64,000 nt of DNA from Lindgomyces ingoldianus (Eukaryota; Ascomycota; Dothideomycetes; Pleosporales; Lindgomycetaceae): NCBI RefSeq assembly GCF_010093535.1, contig NW_022985164.1:1477629-1541628 (forward strand), in the 5' to 3' direction. This document shows positions 10,129-22,047 of this stretch, in pieces. A model generated the notes under the pieces. The model had not been told where the DNA came from, did no database searches, and was given only the letters and a program-made list of their open reading frames with translations. Made by a program: the position numbers and the translations under genes. Numbering within the stretch: the stretch's first letter is position 1; each line of letters begins with the position of its first letter.

Positions 10129-12156
10129 ATGGCACCAATGTTGCCTCTTCGACACCTGCTGCGATCTCGTCCCTACATTTATAATCGATGTGTGCGAACA
10201 CAATGTGGTCGGCTGCCTGGAGCGCGGCGTTCGATATGGGCGGCTTCCAATGCAAACCAGGAGGAGCTGTGGGGGGAGCAGGCGCGGAAGATTAGGTCAG
10301 GAGCACAACAGAGCATGTTGGATATATTGGAAGAGCGAGGATTTGTCAAAGATGTTGCCGGGTAAGATCGGCCAATATACTTTCCTAGAGTAAGTGCTAA
10401 CAAATCTAGTGGCCGTAAAGCTCTTGACTGGCTGTTGACTGAGAAACCTATAGGCGCATACGTCGGAGTCGACCCCACGGCCCCTTCGCTGCACGTCGGA
10501 CACCTCCTTCCTCTCATGGTATTATACTGGATGTATCTGCATGGCTTTTATACAATCACCTTGGTAAGTGGTTCATGACGAGGCAGTTTTTCAAAACCCT
10601 AACGCTGAGTAGCTCGGCGGTGGCACTGTGCAGATTGGGGATCCTTCCGGGAGAACGAGCGCTCGAACACGACAGTCGAAGGAGGCACAGGATATGAATT
10701 GCATAAATATGCGAGCGCAGCTCAAGAAGCTCTGGATCAACGTAAAGGCGCTTGGCATCAAACACAAGTACTCGGAGAAGACTAGCAGGAGGCGAGACGT
10801 CATGAACAACATCGTTTGGCTAAACAGCCTTGGCGCTGTACGTTTGATTCAAGACGTAGGCTCTGGCATGAGACTAGGGTCAATGCTCAATCGTGACTCG
10901 TGAGTTTCTAGACAAGCATACTCCGCCATTTTTCGTCTCCTGACTTCTTCCAGCGTCAGGGTGCGCATGGAAAGTGGGGACGGTATGGCCCTGTCCGAAT
11001 TCTGCTACCCTCTCTTTCAAGCGTACGATTGGTGGAAGCTGTATACTAGATACGGCGTCCAACTGCAAGTGGGCGGTTCAGATCAATACGGGAATATCTG
11101 TGCAGGAATGGATGCTGTGCACCATATGCAGAAGCTCTACCAGGGAGAGAGCCATGCTAAAACCGAAAACCACCCTTTGACCGCGACCTTTGGGCTCACA
11201 ACACCACTGTTGACGACTGCATCTGGCGAGAAATTCGGCAAGAGCGCTGGAAATGCGGTCTGGCTGGACAGGCAAATGATGAGCTCATTCGATCTTTACC
11301 AGGTTCTTGCACCATTGTCGTTAAGCTTTAACAGTGCTGATGGTTTTTATAGTGCTTCTTACGTACCGCGGACGATGACGTTGAGCGATATCTGAAGCTT
11401 TTCACCTTTATACCCCTTGATCACATCGGGTATGTCATGGAGCATCAGAGACAGGATCCTTCAAAGCGCCGTGCTCAGCATCTGCTTGCGAAAGAAATCG
11501 TCGAGCTTGCTCATGGTGCTAGGCTTGCGGTGGAGGCTGAGATGGCGCACAAAGAAGCTTTCACTCATGGGACCAATCTCTTCTCTCTCGGTGTTTTGAG
11601 ACGCTCGCTGCAAGACTTCTCAAGTTCCAAGTCTAGGGAACCGCAGCCCACCAATCCTTGGGAAGAGGAATCCAAACAACTCCGCGCTTACAAGAGAAAG
11701 TTCGCTGCATCATTGGTGGCTCAAACGCCTGCCGCAGCCACACCTAATTCAACTACAAGCGACGCGTCTAAGGAAATTGTAGTCCTACCGCGGACACTTC
11801 TCCAACTTGGATCGTTTGCTCAGGTATTGCGTGCGGTAGGTCTGGTGTCCTCGAACAGCGAGGGTCACCGATTGGTTCAGAATCAAGGTGCCTATGTAGT
11901 ACGGCCCAATTCTGGTTCGATTGAGAACCCTAACGGTCTGAAATGGGAACCTGTTGTTCCTCATGCAAATCCGTCGCACTATCTCATCGATTTTGAGGCA
12001 CTCGTACTGAGGGCCGGCAAGTCGAAGATTAAAATCTGCCATGTTGTTAACGACGAGGTTTTCGAAGCAGACGGGCAGTCCTGTCCAGGCTGGGAGGAGA
12101 TCAAAGCGAAACGGGCCGAGTCTGAGTCCAACTCTAGAAAGGAACCACAACAGTAA
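10129..12156 (+). CDS. mitochondrial tyrosyl-tRNA synthetase (CYT-18 / MSY1 type)
   Basis: Five exons (10129-10361, 10410-10563, 10613-10899, 10954-11302, 11353-12156) give about 608 aa. This class I synthetase charges tRNA-Tyr in the mitochondrial matrix. The HIGH-box equivalent is SLHVGH near residue 105, after [11 protein letters not shown]. Tyr/ATP pocket motifs include [10 protein letters not shown], and the KMSKS equivalent is KFGKS near residue 317. The C-terminal part, with an S4-like segment ([19 protein letters not shown]), should bind tRNA. The chosen start gives an Arg-rich, acid-free leader ([20 protein letters not shown]) that suits mitochondrial import. The frame is open further up to an ATG at 9970, but that extension is acidic and unlike a leader. 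In Neurospora the orthologous enzyme also helps splice group I introns; whether this one does is unknown. Confidence 0.9.
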
Positions 12157-13870
12157 GAAATCAGCGAGCATTTTTTAGCGTTCTGCTGCATGTACGTATG
12201 TGCGACTTTATGTAAAAATATTGTAAATCAGAAAGCCCCTCCAAGGCGTTGTAAACTCTTCCGCATATCTCTCCTTCTCAACAACTCTCATTTGACTCTC
12301 AGTCGCCACCAAACAAACCTCGACCGGTTCACGAAGACGTTCGACGTTTTATCCGCTATCATCAATGCCCCGAACATGGACGCTCAAATATACGCTATTA
12401 GACATTACTACACCGCCTCATCCTCCACCCACAGCCCTTTATTTAATATTCCATCGAGTCCGACCAGTCGTGATGACTACATTAGTCTGGAGTACTCCTT
12501 CCGCACTCACACATCCAGGTGCCCCCACAGACCTCCAAGTTCGGCATTACGCTATTCGTGGCATGTGCCCAGACCATCCGGCGGTGTAGACTTACAGATT
12601 TCTTGACGATTCAAGAGCTCAAGACAGTGAAACGCAGTGTGCTCTCTACTTCGAGACCGCTCTTCAATGTTCTAATATGCCTCGTACGGTCGGGTACGAA
12701 CCATCCTCACAGAGACAGCACCCGAAGCTCAGCTTGTATATTGCAACAACGCTCGCATCGACCGAGGTCCAACGTACAAGGATGAAGGGGAAACTAGTTT
12801 CCGAAAGGCACGTGGATGGGTGCAGTGAATAGTCCTCATAGCCATTGTCTTTGATGTTAGCGCTTGGGCTCTGGATACGGTAGGTCGAGGAGTCACCTGC
12901 CTCACCACTATTGCAGAGGAAAATTTGCTGTTGATGAAGAAAGGCGAAGGGGATTATTATTCTTTGCATGTTATGTAGCAATGTTGTTACGGCCCGGTTT
13001 CTACTTAGGACTCAGTTGACACTGCGCTGAAAAACAGGACTAATTGACATCGCTTTGGGTTTCTTTTTCGCCGTTTTGTTGAGAATGGGAAGTGGTAATC
13101 TTGCAGATTCTCATAAGGTGTACAGGCGAAGGTTCGTTGCTAGGAACTTCTTAACCCAAGACTCTCGATCAGCTCACTAAATGATTTGAGGTTAATATCC
13201 AATCTCCTATCTACGACAATCCGGAGGTTGAACACTGAAAAGAGCAGGCGCCCAAAAAGCGTCAAGAATAATATTCAGCCAATCAGACACCGGAAGCCAG
13301 CTCATTCCCTACAACATTTCGCCTTCATAACCATAATATCATACACGCATTAAACCCCTAGTATAATTCTCATTGTATTCAAATCATGTATGTACATCGC
13401 GCGTTTCGTCGCCGCAAAAATCGAATTGCAAAGCCGTCCGATCGATAATCGACATGAACACTTTCCAGTATATAATCAGAGATGCCATCTAAGCGTCCGT
13501 TGTGGTAACAAGGTTGGTGTGTCGAACGCAGATTTCATGCTACCTCCACTTCCACATTCGAACCGCTTGAGCCCAGTGAAGGGAGAGTGCGAAGGCGGGG
13601 AATGGAGGATAGCTCATCTGGTACACGCTGGGCTTTCATCACCTGAACGGTAGTTAGCATGAGTGTTTGTAGTGGAGAAAGTTGGGGTCTTACTTGGTTT
13701 AAACTGGAAGGATAGAGAAGAGAAGGTTTGCGCGGACGTCGGAATTTTTTAAAGCTCGGTTCGGCTCAGAACACTTAGTCAGCACTTTGCATCAAGGAAA
13801 ACCTCGAGCATCGCAACACGATGGCTCACGATGCTTCATCAATTGTGGTCCTGAACCTCTATACATCAGT
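12157..13870. other. intergenic, no gene I can support
   Basis: About 1.7 kb between the two synthetase genes. Open segments near 12190-12606 (Ser/Thr/His-rich) and 12595-12830 are preceded by an AG, but I could not link them into a family-like protein. The rest is AT-richer and featureless. A small unknown gene here cannot be ruled out. Confidence 0.4.
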
Positions 13871-16086
13871 ATGATCCCTAGATTAGCTATGTCGCCTGTA
13901 GCGTGTCGCAATTCCTCGCTTCGGAAATCCTACGTCGAAATATCTCGGTTCATCCACTCCCAACGTCACGAGATTTCCCGAACACTCTCCTCCCAATGCC
14001 CTCGCAATGGATACAGAAGCTTCTCCTCAAGTGTACTGCGGAGGCAAATCGAACCGAATGATAGCCTACGAAAGACTCTTAATGGCTACAAAGCTACCAG
14101 TATTCCTCCTGACCCAGCATCAAAATCCTAAATGCTGACATAATCAGTTCGTGGCTATGACTACCCAGACTCCTCCGAAAAGTACGCAATGTTGGACAAG
14201 CACAAGCTAGGCTCCCACATAGAACTCGTCGGTTATCTTGGGTCACGTCGGGATGTGTCCAAAGTGTTGTCTTTCGCCTTGCTTCGAGATGCAGACCAGA
14301 GGTTTTGCGTCCAGCTTGTTTCCAGCCCGAAAGAGAGCGTAGAGACGCATCTCCGGCTCCGGAATCTGAAAATCTGGACACCGGTGCTAGTAAAGGGAGT
14401 ACTACAAGAGCGCCAACCGGCGAAGGATGACTCTGTGGAAGGGATGCGCCTGATCAATGATCGAGAAATTGTATTAGAGTCTATCGAACCTCTGAATGAT
14501 TTCGCGACCGATATCATTGTCAAGAATGATACTGTCTTTCCACCCGAGCAACGACACCTGCAGATTCGTACCAACAAGGAGCTACGCGAGGCATTAATCT
14601 TTCGGGGTCGAGTCACAAAAGAAGCCAGAAAGCGATTGTGTGTCTGCCGCTTTAACGAGATAGAGACCCCTGTATTGTTCAAATCAACACCAGAAGGTGC
14701 ACGTGAATTTCTTGTACCAACGAGGAACAAGGGGCTTGCGTATGCGCTGCCTCAAAGCCCCCAGCAGTATAAGCAGATTCTCATGGCAAGTGGAATTACG
14801 AGATATTTCCAGTTTGCAAGATGCTTTAGAGATGAGGATTTACGGGCTGATCGGCAGCCTGAGTTTACACAGGTAAGCATATTCTATGGTAGGTGGAGGG
14901 CGATTTCTGAATACTGATGTGTATCAAGCTTGATCTTGAAATGGCATTTGCAGAGGAACATCAGGTTATGCATGAAATCGAAAAGCTTTTAACAATACTC
15001 TGGGACAGGTTCCTTGGCATTAATCTCAAAGGTGCATTTCGGAGAATGCCTTACCAGGAAGCAATGGCCTCTTATGGTTCAGATAAACCAGACCTACGAA
15101 TAAAGTCGGAAGTATGTTTGCATTTCCACTCACAGACCCACTCGATAAACCTCGTCTAGATAAACACCGTCACAGATCTCTTATCCCAAGATCTCATTAG
15201 CAAAATAACCCCCGTCTCCAATCCTGTTGTCGAAGCCTTCACAATGAATCTCCCTACTAAGCCAGAAGAAACCCGCAAATTTGTCTCCTCCTTCCTAGAC
15301 AGCCCCGAAGGGAAACCCTTCCTCGAGAATCCAGACGGCCAACCCGGAGTGTTCATCAGCGATCATTCTAAACCTCTCAACGGACTCGGCGCGCTGGGTC
15401 CACAAGCTGCCATGGAATGGCCTAAAAAGGTCACACCTCCTGATGGCGGATTGCTCATTCTGCAAGCACGCAAGAACGAACCATTCTCAGGAGGGTTCAC
15501 CGTGCTAGGGAATCTACGACTGGCATTGCATAAAGCGGCGGTAGCTCAAGGCATACTTCCACCTCTCAGAGGATTCCGGTTCCTCTGGATTACTGACTTT
15601 CCGCTCTTTTCTCCCTCGAATGACACTGACCCCGGCCAAGGCGGCACCGCAGGACTCTCATCAACACACCACCCTTTCACGGCACCAAAGACGCCGGAAG
15701 ACGTCGAACTCCTGCTCACAGCACCCGAGAAAGCCATTGCCGCTCACTATGACATCGTTGTCAACGGCGTTGAGCTAGGTGGTGGTAGTCGTCGTATTCA
15801 CAATGCTGAGATCCAAGAATTCATCTTCCGGGACGTGCTGAAGATGAGCTCTGAGCGCATTGAAGACTTTAGGCATTTACTAGATGTCTTACGATCTGGC
15901 TGTCCGCCTCATGCCGGTATTGCGCTAGGATGGGATAGGATGATTGCTGTTATGTTGGGGAAAGAGAGCGTGAGAGATGTTATTGCGTTTCCGAAGAGCG
16001 GGAAAGGAGAGGATATGTTGGTAAAGTCGCCTAATGTTTTGACGAAGGGGCAGTTGGATACTTATCATTTAAGGGTGAAGGAGTAA
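13871..16086 (+). CDS. mitochondrial aspartyl-tRNA synthetase
   Basis: Four exons (13871-14099, 14148-14872, 14929-15111, 15160-16086) join in phase to give 687 aa. It charges mitochondrial tRNA-Asp. The leader is rich in Arg, Ser and Leu, fitting matrix import. An OB-fold anticodon-binding domain (ELVGYLGSRRD..., SFALLRDADQRFCVQLV) is followed by the class II core: ETPVLFKSTPEGAREFLVP, motif 2 FARCFRDEDLRADRQPEFTQ near residue 302, the GAD insertion found in bacterial and mitochondrial type AspRS, and motif 3 GIALGWDRM near residue 631. The bacterial-like layout separates it from the cytosolic enzyme. The first in-frame ATG is at 13871; a second at 13892 is also possible. It lies downstream of the mitochondrial TyrRS on the same strand, but 1.7 kb away, so the two are separate transcripts. 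Confidence 0.93.
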
Positions 16087-16893
16087 TTTAGTGCTTGCAT
16101 GGATAGCATGTCTCTTTCTTGCACTTTTCTACTCGTGTGCATCTCTTATCCTTCGGTATAACACTCCTCTCGACCTATTTTTTCTCACTGTAACGTAGCT
16201 ATCTGTACAGATAGACGTGGTATAGCCTTGAGAGGAAGTACGGCCATACAATCTAGTTAGAAGTGCGGCGAAAATGTCCCAGATTGTGATAATTGGAGTG
16301 TTGAGACCCATTGGTTTGCTTGTGCTAACAGATAGCAACAAGCGACTTTCGATTGTTCTGTCAATCCACGCCTAAGACCAGTAGGGAAGCCCTTGTAAAT
16401 GTAATAGAGCACTGCAGCGTCTGAAATGCGACAGAAATCTGGTGCATTTTAGCAACCTCTTTTCTTCAAGCAACCGGTCTAAGGGATCAACTTCACTTTG
16501 CGAAGGCTACATGGAAGGGAGGAATAAGCCAAAGAATAGAGGGGTTTTTTGAGCAGTCTGCGGGAGAGCTAATGCATTTAGAGCCGGAGAAGCACAGAAT
16601 TGATCAGATGGGTCGTCAATAAGTCCGGATAGTCTACTAGATAGGAAGTTTGCCCGAGCTTTTGATGTGAATGGGAGCTTGGACCAGCTGTATCAGATGA
16701 GCCTCGGTTCGCAATTCACTCGCGATCTCTAACATCCAGTAGCCGACATTTGCAGTCGCTACTCCCATGCTATCCAAGGTTCCCTCGCTATGATACCCCC
16801 TTCCTTTCTTCACTCTTGCCAACGTCTATTTTCTGATTTCCCTCTTCCTTCCGCCTGAGATACCCTAAACGGCCTTTTTTTTTCTTTTTCGAA
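16087..16893. other. intergenic, no gene seen
   Basis: About 0.8 kb holding the 3' end of the AspRS gene and the promoter of the acyl-CoA synthetase gene. A T-rich pyrimidine tract (about 16876-16890) lies just before the downstream start, as often seen near fungal transcription starts. Nothing else is visible. Confidence 0.5.
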
Positions 16894-19017
16894 ATGCAGA
16901 GTAGGTTTCCACATCCCCACTGTCGCATGACCCTCCACTTACCACTCTCAGCACTTCCATACGTCCTCCCGGCCGCCGCAGCAAGTCTCGCATACCTCAA
17001 TGGCCGCTTGGCAATCTCATACGATTGGGCGCTTCTTTCATCTTACATCTCCGCCATCACCAGCAGTATCATACATGAATACCGTGACGACATCAACCTC
17101 TTCAACATCCTCGAATCGCATGCCCACTCTTCGCGGGCATCTCACCCCTGGATAATCCACCACGGCCGATCATGGACCTACGCGCAAGCCTACGAAATCA
17201 CCAAAAAGTATGGGAATTGGCTGGTTAGTAAGGGGGTTCAGAAAGATGAGGTTGTTGCAGTGGATTTTATGAATTCGGAGGTTTTTGTTTGGGTTTGGTT
17301 TGGGCTTTGGAGTGTGGGGGCGAAGCCGGCGTTTATAAACTATAACTTGACGGGGAAGCCGTTGCTGCATACGATTAGGACATCGAGCGCGAGATTGGTG
17401 TTGGTGGATGAGAATGGGAGAGCGAAGTTCAGTGAGGAAGTTATGAAGGAGCATGGGTTTGTGGCTAAGCCGATTGATGCGGATGTTCCCAAAAGGAGAC
17501 AGGTGCAGTATCGGTTCGACAATGATCCGAATATGGCTCCTCTGGTTTTGAGAAAACATATCAGGTCCACTCCTACCCAGAAGCAGCAGAAGGGAAGCAA
17601 GTCCGAACAACAGCCCCGGAAACTAGAAATCCTGTTCTTTGACCAAGGTTTAGAGGATTACATTATGTCCCTGGAATCAACCCGGCCTCCTGACTCTCTC
17701 CGTAATGCTCAAAAACTGCACGACATGGCCATGTTAATATACACCTCCGGGACCACAGGTCTCCCCAAACCCGCTGTTATGTCCTGGGGAAAAGCCAATC
17801 TGGGCGCCAAATTCGTCGCTAACTGGGTTCCACTAATGAAGACCGACATCATGTACACACCCATGCCCCTCTACCATTCCTCCGCCTCCGTCCTCGGCAT
17901 CTGCTCCACCCTACGCGCCGGCAGCACTATCCACATCTCCCGCAAATTCTCGCATAAGACCTTCTGGCCCGAAGTCCGCTCCTCAGGCGCCACCATAATC
18001 CACTACGTCGGTGAAACATGCCGCTATCTCCTCGCAGCACCCAAATCCCCGCTCGACAAAGCCCACAAGGTGCGCGCTGCCTTCGGTAATGGGCTTCGCC
18101 CTGATGTCTGGGAGCCATTCAAGGAACGCTTCGGCATCTCCACGATCTACGAATTTTACGCCGCGACAGAGAGTCCCTCGGGGATATGGAACCGGTCCAC
18201 AAATGCCTTCAGCGCGGGTGCAATCGGTCGCAACGGCACCCTCGCCACCATCTTAATGGGCCCGAGTCTCGCAATCGTCCGGATGGATCCAGATTCCGAA
18301 CCGCCGTCCCCTCTGCGCTCCCCCAAATCCGGTCTCTGCCAAATCGCAGCGTACGACGAACCCGGCGAATTGCTCTACAAACTCGACCCATCCAACCCCG
18401 GCAGGAAGTTCCAGGGCTACTTTGGAAACGCGTCTGCCACGAATTCTAAGATCCTGCGCGACGTGAAGAGGAAAGGAGACGCGTATTTCCGGACCGGAGA
18501 TCTGATGCGTTGGGATAAGGAAGGTCGTTGGTGGTTTGTAGATAGGATTGGGGATACGTTTCGCTGGAAAGCGGAGAATGTGTCGACGGCGGAGGTGGCG
18601 GATGTATTAGGGAAACACGACACAGTTGAGGAGGCGAATGTGTATGGTGTTTTGGTGCCGAAGCATGATGGGAGGGCGGGTTGTGCCGCTGTAGTGCTGA
18701 AATCGTCGACCGAGTCGAAAGCCCGAGCGGAGAAGGATAGAACACCCCACCCTCACCCGCAAACCCTCAAATCCCTAGCCACCCATCTCAAACACTCTCT
18801 CCCTTCTTTCGCCGTCCCGCTCTTCCTCCGCATAACTAAGAATATACATACGACGGGCACAAACAAACAACAAAAGCATATCTTCCAAAGCCATGGCATC
18901 TCAGTGCCGAAAGTGGAAGAAAGCGGGGATGTACTGTTTTGGTTGAGGGGGGATACATATGAAAAGTTTACTGTGCGGGATTGGGAGAGGATTGAAGGTG
19001 GGGGTGTAAAGTTGTAG
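16894..19017 (+). CDS. very-long-chain acyl-CoA synthetase / fatty acid transporter (FAT1-like)
   Basis: A single open frame of 707 aa with no intron. The AMP-binding P-loop motif IYTSGTTGLPKPAV, the FYAATESP motif, and the GDLMRWDKEGRWWFVDRIGDTFRWKAENV adenylation hinge (seen here in parts) are in order. An N-terminal hydrophobic segment (YVLPAAAASLAYLNG) and a further hydrophobic stretch around VFVWVWFGLWSVGAKPAF fit the FATP/Fat1 group, which ties fatty acids to CoA at membranes of the ER, peroxisome or lipid droplet. An ATG at 16927, directly before the first hydrophobic segment, may be the true start and would give 696 aa. Which chain lengths it uses cannot be read from sequence. Confidence 0.88.
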   Translation: MQSRFPHPHCRMTLHLPLSALPYVLPAAAASLAYLNGRLAISYDWALLSSYISAITSSIIHEYRDDINLFNILESHAHSSRASHPWIIHHGRSWTYAQAYEITKKYGNWLVSKGVQKDEVVAVDFMNSEVFVWVWFGLWSVGAKPAFINYNLTGKPLLHTIRTSSARLVLVDENGRAKFSEEVMKEHGFVAKPIDADVPKRRQVQYRFDNDPNMAPLVLRKHIRSTPTQKQQKGSKSEQQPRKLEILFFDQGLEDYIMSLESTRPPDSLRNAQKLHDMAMLIYTSGTTGLPKPAVMSWGKANLGAKFVANWVPLMKTDIMYTPMPLYHSSASVLGICSTLRAGSTIHISRKFSHKTFWPEVRSSGATIIHYVGETCRYLLAAPKSPLDKAHKVRAAFGNGLRPDVWEPFKERFGISTIYEFYAATESPSGIWNRSTNAFSAGAIGRNGTLATILMGPSLAIVRMDPDSEPPSPLRSPKSGLCQIAAYDEPGELLYKLDPSNPGRKFQGYFGNASATNSKILRDVKRKGDAYFRTGDLMRWDKEGRWWFVDRIGDTFRWKAENVSTAEVADVLGKHDTVEEANVYGVLVPKHDGRAGCAAVVLKSSTESKARAEKDRTPHPHPQTLKSLATHLKHSLPSFAVPLFLRITKNIHTTGTNKQQKHIFQSHGISVPKVEESGDVLFWLRGDTYEKFTVRDWERIEGGGVKL

Positions 19018-19813
19018 CTGAGTGGAAGGGGAAGAGGATATGGGTGTTAAGAATACATGTCTGGGGGTTTTGCAAGACACCACGCACCACATACAGTGTG
19101 TTGGGGCAACCTATGAAATGTTACGAGCAACGGGTTGGGATTTTAAGGCCCCTAAGAGGATTAAGGAGAGAGCTAAAGAGGATATAAATATGATGACTGG
19201 CTTTAAATTAATTCGTTGTTTTGTTCTGTCTGTTTGTCTGCCATGAGTCCTATTAAGGGATGCAAGTACGGTAATTTTAACACGTATCCCAAAAACAACT
19301 CTAATTAAATCGCATTAAAAGAATTAGATTTTGAGCCGCTCCACACCAATTCCAACCGTTGGAACGATCGACGAGTACCCTGCCCTTCAGCCCGCTGGTA
19401 GCAGGCAAAGCTCCTGCAGCAGCCCTTCCTTTTGGCTAGCAATATTAAATAAAGTTACAAATGCCCTCCTTATCCCTTCTGGTGTCATTCGGAAGAAAGA
19501 GTAGAAAAATACTCTTAACGCATATCCATGAAGCATCAGCATCAATCCATCCACTCTCCAATGTACTGCAGCAAGCCTGTCGTGCAGCGTGCTCCGATCT
19601 GTGAGCAAACGCTCTAAGTAGGGAAAGGTAAAGTGAAAACCCTAGACAGCAGTCTGACAAACGCCGCGCCACATAAAAAGCAGCCAACCATAGATCTAAT
19701 AATAAGAAGCGTCTCTCCTCTTCGCGGTAAATGACTGTAGGTGAGATTCTTGATCCCCAAAGTCTCCTTGAATGCAAAACGCTGTATTCATCTCCATCCC
19801 CTGCACAATTATA
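19018..19813. other. convergent intergenic region
   Basis: About 0.8 kb between the 3' ends of the rightward acyl-CoA synthetase gene and the leftward clathrin-adaptor gene. It has an AT-rich core near 19265-19330 and no credible coding frame; two 3' UTRs are the likely content. Confidence 0.55.
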
Positions 19814-22047
19814 TCACGACCACCCAGGCTGGCCCTGCTGCTGCTGTTGCTGCTGTTGTTGCTGCTGCTGACCAGGTCGAGGGAATACGCTCGTAGTCGA
19901 AACCTGATCCAAGCTTAAACCTCCAAAGGTGCTCTGGTTCCCCGTGTTTTGCCACCCCTGGCCCGTTTGTGGATTTACGAACGCGCTCTGCCGGAATGGA
20001 TTAGTACTGCCGGTCGCATGCACCGTGAGGCCTCCTTGCGGTAAAGGTACGTTTTGATGTGGAGATGGACCTCGAGCGAAGGGATTAGTTCCGGCTGGCT
20101 GGGTTTGTAGCCCCTGTTGGGGTTGGGGTGCAAAGGGCGAGCCGGATTGTGGGGGTTGTGAAAATGGCGAAGAGGATAGGGTGATGGGAGATTGGGTATT
20201 TTGCTGGAACCCAGTGGAGTGTTTGGCGAAGGGGTTGGTGGGTGATCGGCCGAGAGGAGAGGAAATACCTGAGGGGTTGCTGAGGAGTTTTGGTTCTGCG
20301 GCGCCAGTTGCAGCGGGAGGGATCACGGATTGCCGGAATGGATTTGTCGATGTGGGCTGCGCTTGCAGTGGTTCGGCGATGATGGGAAGTGGCTGTGTAG
20401 GTTGTTGTGAGAAACTGGGAACGCCGTTCTGGGGTATCGACTGGAGCGAAGAATTCTGCGGGCTGAATGGCTGTGGTGTGTAGCCTCCAAAACCAGCACC
20501 TGTGAATTGCGTCTGGAGTTGTGATTGCTGCTGCTGCTGTTGCTGCTGTTGCTGTTGTTGCTGTTGTTGTTGTTGTTGTTGTTGTTGGAGCTGAGCAAAC
20601 GGATTCATTCCTTGTCCTGACTGTTGACTGAAGGCTTGTTCCTGTTGTTGTGGAAAGCCGATAGCTGCCGTTTGCTGTGGAATTTGGAAGTTGGGCTGCT
20701 GGAAGCCTGTCTGCTGAGGGTATTGCTGGATCTGTGGTTGTGCCATCGTCTGCTGGTTATCATTGATCGACTCGAAGAAGTCAATTAACGGTGCACTAGG
20801 TACGGTAGGCTTAGAAGGTGCTGTAGATGGCTGGGCTGTCGTCGCTGGCTTCGCTGCTGTGGATTTGGACTCGAGAAGCTTGCTAGTACCATTCGTGGAT
20901 TTGCCGCTACTCTTCTTTGCCTCTCTTTCCGCAAGGTACTGCCTGCGGTTGATCTCAAAGTCTTTGTCATTAAGATACTCCTCTAATGACGCGGCTAGAC
21001 TGGTAGGTGCGTGCTTAATCTTTGGGATCTCTAGTCTCGTTGAGTGTTCGTGCAGCCTCGCAATACTGAGATACTGTACGACTGCTTCCGTCTGCTTGAC
21101 GAATGTCCGGTAAATGCCTAGCGCACGTGTTGCGTCAGGGCGTGATAGTTCGAAGTAGTGTTCTGAGTTGGGTTAATTTGGTGACTTGAGTTGTTTCTGT
21201 AGTCGAGCCTTACCAAGCACATTGATGGTGCCCTCATTCATGACATGGAAGAGCACCAGTAAATCCATAGTAAGCAACCGGAAGGCGGTCAACGTGATTT
21301 CGTTCTCCACCTCCTCGGCAAAGGGCTACAGCTCGTCAATATCACCTAGGTCTTTCCATCCACCACATATCACATACCTCGCATTTCAGCAGATAGCGAA
21401 TCTGTTCCTGAACGCTCTCTGTTTCCCGAAGCAAGCCCTTATCGATGCTGAGCCGTTTGAGTCGGCCTTCGCCTCCTCGAACGTAATCGACTTTCGTGGC
21501 GCCATATTCAATTGCTCGTCGAAGTAGGTACTCCGAGTAGGTGCGGATATTGTGACCCTGCGTTTGGACTGGTATGCCATGCAACGTTAGCACGGCATCA
21601 ATAAGGTTCCCGGTGCCGAAGACCCCCTCCACAAGGATCCATTAATTTAGGCAAGATTGCCCAGCCTTCCGAGAATACGGAAACAGAGGCCGACATACCC
21701 TCGGTGAAGTGATTTATAGCCAGTTTGCGATGTGGATTCTGCGCTAAGAACTTGAGCGTAACTTCGGGCTCTCCCTCCCGTATCATAAGATGCACGATAA
21801 TAAGGCTCTTGAACACAATCGTCCATGTCGAATCTCGGAGTCGGTTGGTCAAAGCCCGAAAGATCTCTGCGACGCCTGCCTCACCAGCGTGAGTGGCGAC
21901 GAGGATGTGCTCGACATATTTGGATTTGGGTGCTGCGAGCTGGTTGAAGGGTCCCGGTTAGCCAGCGAGATTTTAATTCATATAGGGAGGCTGGCGGACC
22001 TTGATCTTCGTGCCGCCTTTCACCGACTTCTCGAAGGAGCTCGCCAT
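19814..22047 (-). CDS. ANTH-domain clathrin adaptor (AP180 / YAP180 family)
   Basis: Five exons on the minus strand (22047-22000, 21939-21699, 21568-21378, 21325-21214, 21162-19814) join in phase to give 646 aa. The ANTH domain fills the first 270 or so residues: MASSFEKSVKGGTKIK, LAAPKSKYVEHILVATH (the PIP2-binding Lys-rich patch lies in this area), NIRTYSEYLLRRA, TKVDYVRGGEGRLKRLS, then FELSRPDATRALGIYRTF. The long Gln/Pro-rich tail carries many NPF motifs, which bind EH-domain partners such as Ede1 and Pan1, and a pure 21-residue glutamine tract. The protein should link PIP2, clathrin and cargo at endocytic sites. Exon 1 codes only 16 residues; the ATG at 22047 is needed to begin the ANTH fold. 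The gene is divergent from NudC. Confidence 0.92.
20525..20587 (-). repeat. polyglutamine-coding CAG/CAA tract
   Basis: Sixty-three bases encode 21 successive glutamines in the tail of the ANTH adaptor, in a mix of CAG and CAA codons. A second, shorter Gln run lies near the C-terminus (about 19838-19875). Both are candidates for length variation between strains. Confidence 0.9.

Noticed and set aside
12365..12606. Possible small gene starting MPRTWTLKY or MDAQIYAIRHYY
   Set aside because: Two frames compete over the same DNA, both Ser/Thr/Pro-rich, and neither extends by credible splicing into a known fold.
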